Source: Phoronis australis
Taxonomy: Eukaryota; Phoronida; Phoronidae
Direction: 5' to 3'
Length of the DNA: 64,000 nt
NCBI GenBank assembly: GCA_002633005.1
Contig: NMRA01000219.1
Coordinates: forward strand, 353,251-417,250
Every line of letters starts with the position of its first letter. Position 1 is the stretch's first letter. The notes under the pieces were generated by a model. That model was not told where the DNA came from, did no database searches, and worked only from the letters and a program-made list of their open reading frames with translations. The translations under genes were made by a program, and so were the position numbers. This document shows positions 46,083 through 58,000 of the stretch, piece by piece.

Positions 46083-49000
46083 CTAAGAACAACGCAGTAA
46101 CGTAACATAAAGTTGTAGAAAATTATAAGTATTGACCTTATTTGACAATTGATGAATGACTTCTTTTGAGAAAAAGATGAAATTCTTTGGTGAAATTGTC
46201 AATTATCAAACACTGAGACAAGACTCGGCATTCACACACAGGTATTTTCGTGCGCTAACACCACGCCGTAAGAATGGCGACCTTGGGTCGTGCACGCAGT
46301 CTCGTTTTTTTAGTGGTAGCTGCTCCTACAACTTTTCCTGAGTTGCTTAAGAATTGTTCAATAGCATCTGAATTCCAGAGGACAGCATGGAGAGACATTC
46401 TCACCGTATGTTTTGTTTTGTGACTTCAGTTTTCTCTCAGTCTCCCTAAGCTTCTTGACAAAATCCACATGCATCTGATTTCCAAAGACGTACATATAAC
46501 ACGACGGAGTCTTGGACGTAGTGTGAGCTGTGTGCTTCCCACTTGGTAACTGAAATCAAAATTGAAACGGTGAATTCACGGCGTCCCTATGAAAGATCAC
46601 GTTGGGGAAGATGGCGAGACAGACTCAATTCTCCCTTACCCGCGATAACGAAATAGCATTGTACAGATCAAGATGTGGCCTTTTCCTCAACTCTGACAAG
46701 TTCAGGCACAACTTTAGTAATGTATCTCCAAACTGTAAATGTGGTGACCACCAATCTTATCCTCATATTTTCTTCAAATGTCCCCTCATCGAATCCCTGA
46801 GAGACTCACTCTTTCGTGCACTCAATGATAACCAATCAGTTGTTAACGCTCTCAATTCTTGTAATAATATCCCTACTAGAGTTACATTATTACTGAATGG
46901 TAGTCCTAACCTTGACTTTGTTCTTAACGAATTCCTCCTAAGCAACGTTAGCAAATTTTTATATACCGTTTATCAATATTGTTGCATCTGATTTCCCTAC
47001 ATGAATCTGTAAATATTTTTGTTTTTATATATCTGTAATAGCATGTCTAAGTATTGGAATACTTATTTTAGATACTACTAATTGTATATATCTCTATGTA
47101 TATAAGTTTCATTTATGAATTGTTTACAACCCAGATATAATGCTTCGCGGTTTCTGGGTTTGTTATTATTTCTTTGTATGTTCTGTGTATCCTTCAATAA
47201 ATATATATCACAGTGAAGAGAGAGGTGATGAAGGCAGTGACGATGATAATGACGATGACAGGTGATGATGGCGGTATAGTACGTTACGTAATGATGATGG
47301 CCGTGCTACATTATGATAGAGTTGGTAAAGGCGACGACAGGAATGGCGCTTGGGCAATGACGATGGTGTTGATAGCGAACAAGACAGATAACGATACGAT
47401 GGTCAGAGGATGTATAAGTTAAAGGTAACATACCTGCAATGTCTCACCCACACGGAGCCTTAATTTTGTCCTGTTCTCTAACTCCACCACAATCCGACCA
47501 TGCAACACTGTAACGCTGGCGTTACCAAACTCCGGGGGGAGATAGTGATCTTTCAGCGACAACCCTGCACCAAGACAGTTTCTATCTCATTAACCTAACT
47601 TCATAGATTTCAGCAAAATTGCAAGTCCTCTCCAAAGAGACCCATGGGGTCATTTCCGGTACGAGGGTACTCGATTTGACGGCGGGTGATTTGAATACCC
47701 ACACCTTTAAAGAGTGGAAGTGAAAAAGAAACCCACTTTCAGGAAGCTAATACGAAAGACATCCGTTTCTAAGGTTTTCTTGATGACTGAACTCCTTGGC
47801 AACCATATAGATTGAACCCAATCCTTTCGTACGCATCTTTGGACAGCTAAAATGTTAATCAGTTAAGCCTGAAACAATAGAAAAGATGCCATGTTGCACA
47901 TCTTATGCAAAGAAAGTTAAAAAATATAGGTAACATCAAAAAAAGACCTGCTTACGGAATTTACCCCTGTAAATAAGTGGTGGTTGCGGAATCAACCCCG
48001 GCCCTATAAATGAGTTCCCTTGTTCGAGTCCCCACTTTAAATGGGTGGTTATACTAATTTTGAAGGTGAACTCCGTCAAAGTATAATCGAGCACCTCTGG
48101 AAGTTAGTACGATAAACACGTGACTACACTGACGTAAAGTAAACCCAACAGTAATAACATGTGATAAGTGAAAATATAACTTGACAAAATGCGTCCACAA
48201 ACTATAAAGATTCCTTTTCGGTTACCACCTGGAAAGTCCGCCACAACGAACGGCACGTGGTCGTATTTGGTTGTTGTTCTCACTTTGCTTTTCACATCGG
48301 CCAGCTTACTGCGCCAGTCCGTAATTTCTGTTAGTAACGGCAACACCCACGGGGTGTTCTTAAAGGGGTGCCACTCTGCTTTAGTAATGTCCACTCTGGG
48401 GTCGAAAATTCTGAAATCAGGACACGGCAGTGAAAAGCGAGGAACTTCGGTGGCACGTAATCGTCATATACAATGACTTCCTGTTCGAAAAGGCTTCCTG
48501 CGTCTTCCAGACGTGGCCTTAAAACCGATTATAGTTTACGAGCTAAAAGGCAAGTAACTAACGCTATGCTGACCAAAGCATTTGAAGTCTACATGGAAAA
48601 GCTTTTAAAAAAAAACCTTTGGTAGAATTGATCGGTTTGCTTTCGCCAGATGTCGAAGTAAAGTCCCACATTGGTCAGACCTAAGTCATTGGCGGCTCTG
48701 GATTTTATGCACATCGCCAGTTGCTTGACTAGGTCAGGGTGCGAAGGCCATCGACGGCCTTTGGTGAACATCTGTAATTGAGAAACACATGACCATGTGA
48801 GTTTCTATTTTTGTTTCAAACTTTTTCAGGTTTGCACGGAGTTAAGCTCGGTCATTGTCAGGTTTAACGAGAATGCGCCTTTCGAGTATGTCTTCATTTC
48901 TTCACAGTTAATTCGCACACTGATTTAACTTTCTTTCTACATGTGAGTATCCACTGGAATTTTGTTTCAGGATAAATTCTCAATGTTTTGGCAGCCATAA

Positions 49001-52000
49001 GAACTCCATACCTTGGGAATTATTCTACAAATTGTTGTTTTACGAAGCGCAAATCTACGTCTTTACAATGAACATCCGCTACGCTCTGTTCCGCGGACTC
49101 AGTGAAAAAGCAAGACCACGCAAAAAGCTGATACAAAATCACGGCAATAAAAGGCGTGTATTTCACGACTATCCTCGGCAGCTGATGCTGGAATACCCTA
49201 TCAAAATGACAGCCATAGCAGTCATTAGTCGGTGAGGTTGGGATGTTGCATAATGAGTGAAGGTTCATAATCACGTGAGTGCAACGTCAGTACATTGGGT
49301 CTATGGAACTCAATCCTAGAGAGCGTTCCCGTGGAAAGTAAAATTTCTTGCGAGAACAGCAAGATCTCACAATACCTAGCGAGGAAAAGACAAGTTTTCG
49401 GCAAGTTTGCTTGGTAGCTTACTAGCCTCTCCGGACACTAGCAAAGCGATTGGTCGGTAAGGTTGCAATGTTGAATTGTGTAATTGAATTTTAAAATTTT
49501 TGTTCAATAAGCCAACGGCCTTGTTCGCTGTTCCATTTTAGGTTGCATACTAGGCAAGAACGTGTAACCCAGGCGAGCATTCCGTAATCTAATTTTTTGA
49601 AAAAAATAAGATCCCGCAAGACTTCGCGAAATCTAGCGATTGAACATCGAGTGGCCCATCCTAACAAAATGGCTGCCGGTGAGGGGTAAGAGAGGACTTG
49701 TGGGATTGAATTCACTGTTTCCGTTCCATAAGTGAAGATTTTTCGCCGCAAGTGCACGCTAATGACTTAGGTCGTAGCAGTCCTGCTTACCTTCTCGGGG
49801 ATAAAACTTTCTTGCCCGTTCTCCTTATTGAGCATCGTGATTTTGACATTGGCTGTAACAAACGGCTTGATCATCATGTCCCAGGAGTAGCCGTAAATGC
49901 CGTGTATCCAGTTGAAGTTGTAACCCTTGAGAGGTAAGCAACCAACTTAATTTATTATGCAGAAAACAATAACAGAAAGCGCCTGCTAGAGAGACGCTAC
50001 ACTGTCGTATGCCTAAAGAGGGTTATAAAACTGTCTCGTGTGAGCATTTGGAGGGAGGGCAATTTTGTTTTGAAGTTTTTGATATCACAAAACATTATAT
50101 TTATAAAAGTAAAAACAATCACCATGTTTACACTTTCACATTGTTTCCAACGTAATTTGACGTTTAAATTTGGCGAATTTTGTAAAGGGGCACGGAATAA
50201 CATATATTTAATTAAAACAATGAAATTAGATGTCTGTAATTGGTTATCCTGCAAATTATATTTCCAGTGGTCACACTTAGTCATAAAAACACAGTTTCTA
50301 TTTTTTCGTATAAAACCGCAAATTTAAGGCAAATTTCAGAATTTATGCGCGTCACATTATGATTGGATTGTTTATAAATATAATTAACATAAGAAAAGCG
50401 GGAGGTTTACCTGAGAATAGGTTTCTTTTTTATCAATCGATATGTTAATGAATAAGACCCTGTGAATAATAACAAAAATGTCATCACTTAAATGTTGTTG
50501 AAGTCTGGTATATTCCTTTACTCCCTATATCTTTATAACATATCTTGAGTCAGAGAATAGTGCTGAGTGACGTCATATCCGAGTCTAGATCATACGTCGC
50601 TTGTGGGTGCCCACTAATTGAACTGCTAAACTCATTCAATTTTTGATTGATGAAATAAAGTGTACTAGAAAATACCTATGGAAACAGTTGGCTGCAAATA
50701 ATAAGTTGGATATAAATACACTGCCAAACTGCAGTTACCTTCCTTTCATTTTTGTCCTAAATATGCAAAAGCCCTACACTACTTGGCGCGTAGTAAAAGT
50801 CAAACGAAGACGTCCCAAACAACTGCCATATTTGACACACGTAAATTGCGTTTAACGAAATGATATGCAGCAATGAAAAGTCAGGATATAATTTCACTCA
50901 ATATTGGTTTGCGCCTGCATCCTTTCTGAATTTGACCATGACATCTCCGCACCAATTCGTTTCAGATGAATGTTTGTTTTAAGTAAAAAAGGAATGCTGC
51001 AACAGGGCTTCAATTTAAAAACAGCAAATTCCACGTCCAGAACCAAATACGTATTTTTTAGCATTAATTACGAAAAGACTATCTGCAAAAGTGAAACTGC
51101 GGGGTTTATTTACAATATTTTATGTATATACATGTATATATATGTCTACATTGTGTCTAGTCCATCGATCACCTAATTAGACTAACGGTATTAATATCTC
51201 TGTGCGCGTGCGTGTGTGTGTTATTCTGTCGTACGCTTCCTGTCAGTTGGCAGACGTTGCAGAACATCTTCCAAATTTTTGATGGTTGGTTACGGTTGCT
51301 GAGCATTGCGTTTTAGAAAAAATCAGGTGCGGTTAAGATCTGTATACAGGCATAACGAATATTTAAGCATCTTAGATTGATCTTTTGGTTTGTGTCATTT
51401 TTAAAGTGAAATACGCCATGTTGGTCCAATACAGGAAGTGCACGTGTCATACCTTGTTGATGAAGTGGGAATAAGGAAGGAAGAGCTGCAATGTAACATG
51501 CAGCAGGACGCCAGCGCACACAACTCTGTGATACCAGCCAGTCTTACTCCTTTTCGTGACACCAGGGGACTTCGTGTCCTGTAAATATAAGTTCCAGTGG
51601 TAGATGGTGGCATTTGCTTCGTATGCCCTAAGACCAATATCAAATATGTATATTGCGCCCAGATATGCCAACATGAATGTGAATTATATCTGGTCAGTTA
51701 TCTTCACACAGTTACAATACCGGTATTTTCACACGAAAAAGCATAACCACTTTGTAATACCCAGCAACAAAAAATTGCCTAGTAATGACTATGCTTTTGA
51801 CTGGGCCCAAAATGTCGTCCATTTCTTCTGCTTCTACAGATTGACAGATTTTTTAAATGTCCTTGTTGCAAATTGTTTTAAAATTCTTCGTTGCATCGAC
51901 CCAAGTGACACGTTTGCATCTGTTCACGGCACATATTGGACCTCATTCTACCGTTAGTTTCCAATTTGTACCTAATTTTTAGTCATTCTTGGTGTGAACT

Positions 52001-55000
52001 ATAGTATCAGTTACCTTAGACAACTTAGTAATAATCATCATCACCCTACCCTTTTCCTGTTGGGTAGATTGTCAGGTTTGATTTCCTCTTTCGGGTATAT
52101 GCAATGAGAGCTTGACTGCACCTCGCCATCTGAAGGCAGAACAAATCGTAACCACGGCAATCTCCTTTCCAGTCCGCGGGCCAGAGCTTTCGGCCAATCG
52201 CAGTAGCAGAATAAAGGCAGGGTTGCTATCATCAGCCAGGGGAATAATCCTGGGAGGTAAACAATAAATATTTTGTGTTGTATCAAAAATACGCTCAGCG
52301 GTAAATGTGGTCGGACTCTTATGGACTCGACTATAATTGGCTGCGCGAACTATTTTGCAGGCAAATAAATATAAAAGTATCGACTGTGCGTACTCCACTT
52401 TGGGCTAATTCAAATTATAGTTATGCACAGAGATCACAATACGTATTTAGCTATGTTCTAGTGTCCCCCATGGTACCTGATTAACTTTGTGACAAAATAA
52501 CAGCACTAAAACAAGTTCACGATAGAATTACTCGGTCTATAGTGACAATGGCAGTATACTCATAAAGCCAAGAATAACTTTGGTTAACAATCTTGATTCT
52601 GACCTGCGTCAGTCAGAGTAGTTTTCTTAATATTTTCCAAGTTCAAGTATCTGGGTAATATCTAATAATTTCAATACTTTTAGTAGTGTAGTACTTCATC
52701 CATTTGTGTCAAAGTTCTTGTTAAAGTTTTGATTGTAGGCCTACGATTCTTCTTTTACTATCGTGATAGCTGGATCTTAATATTCTTCTTTCTTATCAGG
52801 ACGTACCCTTAAAACACACTAAGAAAGATAAATATGGAGAAATCTGGGTCTGTAAACCAATCGATTTCACAACAAGCTTTTGTTTAAACTTGCGTGGTAA
52901 AAATAAGTCAATTGACCTATCGTCAGGATTTTGAGTGACGGCTAAAGTGACCAATCAGAACGCAGCCTTCTTAGCACACCTTTGTTTCCAAGCTGCCATT
53001 TCATCCGACAAACAACGCGTTGCCGGGTAAAACTTGTTATTTACTTGTCGACATTTCGCAAAGGGGCGGAGCTTGCGATAGGTCATCGTCGTATAAACCT
53101 ACTATTTGCTTTACACCATCGTGTTGCTGCAATAAATGGTCCCCTTTTGCTAACCTCAGTCTCCTTTTCCGGCTGTCCAAAAACTTAGTATGTGGAAAAC
53201 ACTATCGTCGGAACACACATGTATGTCGAACTTAAAAAAGGTGTTACGGCCTTGTTGTTTAGCAAGAGATCGTTGGTCAAACAGCGAGTTTTATTTTTGA
53301 AACATGAACAAGTGAACTTGTACGATTGAATTAGCTAAATGTAACGGTAATATTTTGCACTGGAGGTGAGGCAGCAACTCAAATGTACACGATCCTGTGC
53401 AAAATCTTAGAAACAAATCTTAGCGTATGACAGAAAAACAGGTTTGATTTGTCGTATACTATAAGCGTACGATTCGTTGTATATGACAATTGGATGGCGA
53501 AAACAGGGCTGCTGAAGAACCTGTACAGTCACTTACCGATTCGAAACATCGTTGAATTCATCAAGTGAAACAAAACACCGAAGAACATTGCAAACGGGCG
53601 AGTCACGTCGAAGAAGAGAAAGAATCCTATGGCCAAATCGAGGATAAAGCCACCGTGGTGCACAATATGCAGATCTATCTGCTCGTTTGTGAGCAGCGCT
53701 CTGAAAACGGAAGTGGCAGTGCCTGTAGTGTGAAGTTTCCTTTTAGGCTGCGTTCCGTAGACGCAAGACACACGCAAGAAAATTGATGGCACGTGCTTTA
53801 CACGTACGTCCATCATGTCAAGCAAACGCGGGGTGCAGACCTTGCGTCATTCCCGAGTTTTTCGCGTCTACGGATCGCAACCTTGCTCTCGTTTCATTAG
53901 TTTGCGGGAACGAGGGTTTGAACTCGACTTTGCCGAGAAATTCCTAATCGTACACTGCTAACACAGAAAGTCAAACTGGTGCCTGCATGTGCGGAAGTTC
54001 AAATTGCACCATTTAACGTTGACTAGGCTTACTTGCTGAACACGACATAAGAAACTTGCGTATAGCTCCAGTGGCGGATCTAGGATATCACAAGGGGGGG
54101 GCCAACATTTTGTCCGGCTGTAAGCATTTGCGCAAACTGAACCACGATTGTAGATGCGCATAGCACTGAATGGGGGGGAGGTCGGGAGGGGGGTTTGCCC
54201 CCCTACACCACCACGATTTAACTACTAATCTCATACTAAAAGACCTACTTGTTTATGGTCCACAGCGTTTGGGCGCGAAACCTACTTCTTTTTGTAATGC
54301 TTATTACACGTTTTATATTTTGTGCCATCAATTCTTAACAAATTTGTCGTATTTGAAATAGTCTTCAAATGCCCAAAAGACCAAATCCATTTTTCGTGTT
54401 GGCACTAATGACGGGATTGCTTTGGAAGTCGTCTTAAGATAAGGTTTGACAAAGAGAGTATTGCGTGTTTTTGAGTGATTCACTAAGGCTTCAATTAAAA
54501 TTCACATCTTACCAGCAGCTTCTGTTTTTTCATCGTCACTCAGGTTCCATTTTCTTTAAAAAATTAAGTAAATTTTCTTCATTGCACAGTGGAGCAGACG
54601 ACGGAAACGGAGTCGTAGTGCGCAGCGCCACTGCCGGTCGCCTGGGCCCCCCCCTAAATCCGCCTATCATGAAGACGGCATGTGGACCTAGTATGTTTGT
54701 TGCACTTGAGAGTTCGGTAGCGAACCTCCGTGGAAGTGAACGCTTGGTGTAAATTCCAACTGTTAACGGTACATTATCGGTTTTACGGCCGAAAAATGCA
54801 CTTTAGGAATTTTAGTTGGAAGGGGCAGATTTCGTGAAGTGCTCTTAAACAACAAAAGCCTGCTGTGTTTTGGTTTTATTAGAAATCGCTAATTCTCGTC
54901 GTTGTCTGCCAGACTTTCGCAAAATCACTTCTCTCCGAAAATATCCAGTTCGGCCTGCACTGAGCTTGTTACCCGACGATCAAAAGTTCGTGCACAATTC

Positions 55001-58000
55001 TTCCCACCAGTAGTTGCACAGTTGGATAATATAGTTGTCAAACAACTACAACAGTTATTGCTCGTGAGACAAGAAGTATGTTCGTTTGTCTATAATGAGG
55101 CGCATTAGGAAAGATGTGCCGCTTGTGAGAACAAGGTAATATTCTTAATAATTAATCAATGTCAATAAGGCCCATTGCGCTCCGTGAGACAACAAGATTC
55201 TTCACGTTGGGCACTGAACTCTTTCAACTTACCTGAAGGGTGCAAAGACCAGTTTCTCGGACAGCCTTTTCTTGGAATATCCCATGAGCCAATAGTAGTT
55301 GGTCTTTTTCAAGCCAGCGTAAAAATACACCACAAAAATCTGTTTTAAAAATTAACGATTATTTGATGGCGAATAGTCCATGCCAAAAGGATATCAAACC
55401 ATGTCTTTAAATACTACAGAGATACTCAACTGCGACCAGGGTTTCTGACCATAAATGACTAAAAATCACAATTTCACTACAAAAAACACCAAAGAACAAC
55501 CCCACCTGTCGATCAACAGTCAATTTAAAACACCCGCAAACACTATCTGACGATAGGTTAATTAGCTGATGTTAAGTAACGAGCATTTGTCGGTAGAGAC
55601 CTACTACGTAGTATCGGGACAACTAATTACAACATTAATTATCCTCCGCTGTCTTTAGTGCTAAAATCGTCAGATATTGCTGCTCATTTTTTCCATGGTT
55701 TATGGTATAATAAAGAATGGCAAGCCGTTGCATTTGTTGTGACTGTGGACAACTTAGTATTGGAGCTTTTCGCTTTCCTGGGGACATGCGAGAAGCGCGG
55801 ATATGGCACACATTTGTAGATTTGACACACTGGCGCTGGGTACGTTCATACGTCACACTCGTGTCCGTGGAGCTAACTGAAGAAATTTTCAATTGAAGTC
55901 GCTTTTCTTCTATTTTCTCGTTTTTATGGTATTGAATTCATGCCGTTGTGATATGCAGTGCTATAAAGGAAGGTTAAACTATGCTGACAGTGTAGTCACA
56001 TGTCAAAATGAGGTAAATGGTGGTTTGGGGCACTTTTAAGTCTTGAGTTATTCCATGAAACAGACATCAGATCAAGCTCGAGAAATAGCATTGTTGGCGG
56101 AATTCATAGTCAAGCGCTTTGGACGAGTATCGGCGGCTGTCGAACCACGCGATTCCCTTTCTGACACATGTGACACGTCTTTTTCTCCCGCCGGGAGTGC
56201 TGTCGGTGTAACAGAATTAGAGGGCAAAACCAGTTTTGGTTGACAATACCAAAGAAGGGTTCTGTATCCATTTGAAAAATTTCGTGAGGCTAACTTTTTT
56301 CTTTCCCGTGAAATAAGCGCCAGATTCGTGTCTTTTTTTCCCAGCTGACGGATTCATTCCGTTAGTGGAATTGTTATGTCTTGTCTATTTAAAAATGAGC
56401 AGGTGAGATTAAAAAATTCAACCGACATGAAAACACTGAGCAGACTTTTTTCGCCATCTTACGAGTGAATAATAAGTTGTGTTTCACACTTCGCCAAATG
56501 TTCAAAAAGTCTCCTTCTCAATTCTCAGACTTACAAAGCGTCGTAAAACTGAATATATTACAAAATCTTTTAAGTATCGGAGCAAGTTCTTTTGTTCGTA
56601 TGTTGGGAAAACTTGTTATGGAAAGTAAATTTGGAGACTACTTGCTGTTTTGAAAAATGTGACAACTGCACTCACCAAGAATATGAATGCTGCTAAACAT
56701 TTTCCCATGTGTCTTAGCCTGTTTTAAAGCCCCAAAACTCTCGTTCTCAACAATCTTCAAACGTATCCTTCTCTGTCTCCATGTCCACTCCCTAGCCCTC
56801 TTCCGACCCTCCGCTTTTCCCTTGCTACACTGGTCTGTAAGTGCCTGCTGCATTAGCAAACATCAACTATAAAATGTGTGTGTGTGTGTTATTTACCTGA
56901 AATCGCAATAGAGCGATATTCCAGAGTGGTGTGTGGGCATTGCGGATGTTTTTGTTAATAAATCCATCTAAAGACCTGCAAAAGAACATTTTCTATCAAC
57001 GGCCATGATATCACGCCTAGGGGGAGAGGGTAGACATTACCACAGTCTCATCTGGGCCCAGTAGAGGCAGTGGTCATCTTCTGGCGCAAGCAGTGTAAAA
57101 TGTCCAGCTGTCGATTTGGGTAACTGAACGAAGGACTACACCAAAGAAGGTTGATTGCGGAAGTATTTGTTCCACGTGGAAAAGACATCAGAGGCCTCTA
57201 AGCTGTCTATCTATATACAAAAGGTACTTATAGCAACATGACATTGATGGTCTAATTAGTGTGAGGCCCAATTCGCCCGACGCGGCGTCCAACATATGGA
57301 GGGCCTGAGGGATGACCACCGTCTCTACGGCCTATCGAGACGTTGGTACTGTAGTCTCTAGGGACAGGGAGGCCGCCAGTGACAGACATGAATGCAAGAT
57401 GCAATGAGGAAGCCACCTAGCATAGTCAAATTTTTGGAATTCCCAAAACATAGGGCCTCAGTAACGTTTAAATTTGACCCTATGGATCATTTTAAACTGG
57501 TTGAAAAATAAAAACTTGGGTAGTTTCTAACGTTAAAAATTACATCATTGGGTCAAAAGTAAATGCTACCCGCGGGGCTTTCGGGACACTGTCGACGTTC
57601 AAAGACTCTCTATTTAACGGAGACGTGAAATATAGGTAACAAGCACACTTGCAACATTCGCAAATCAGCTGGCCTAGGTGGACAAATCGTTCTTTTTGGA
57701 TAACCTGGCATACGATATAAACTCCAGCTCGCGTGGAAAACCAGCATGAGCTCTTATAAACTCAGTTGTAAGTTGATTCTCGCTGTCCAGTAGTGACAGC
57801 CGTAAACCCAACTTGAAGGCTTTAGTCATGCACTTCCGGAGAGAAATCTTCACTTATGGAATAATATGAATTCTATCCCATAACTCAACATTCTAACCTA
57901 ACCGACCAATCATTTCAGTTGTTGCCATTTGGATGATTGTTGGTTATAACGAAAACGTTTTGTGCTTTCTTGCGGCGGAGCACCTGCACGTGCGCTACAA

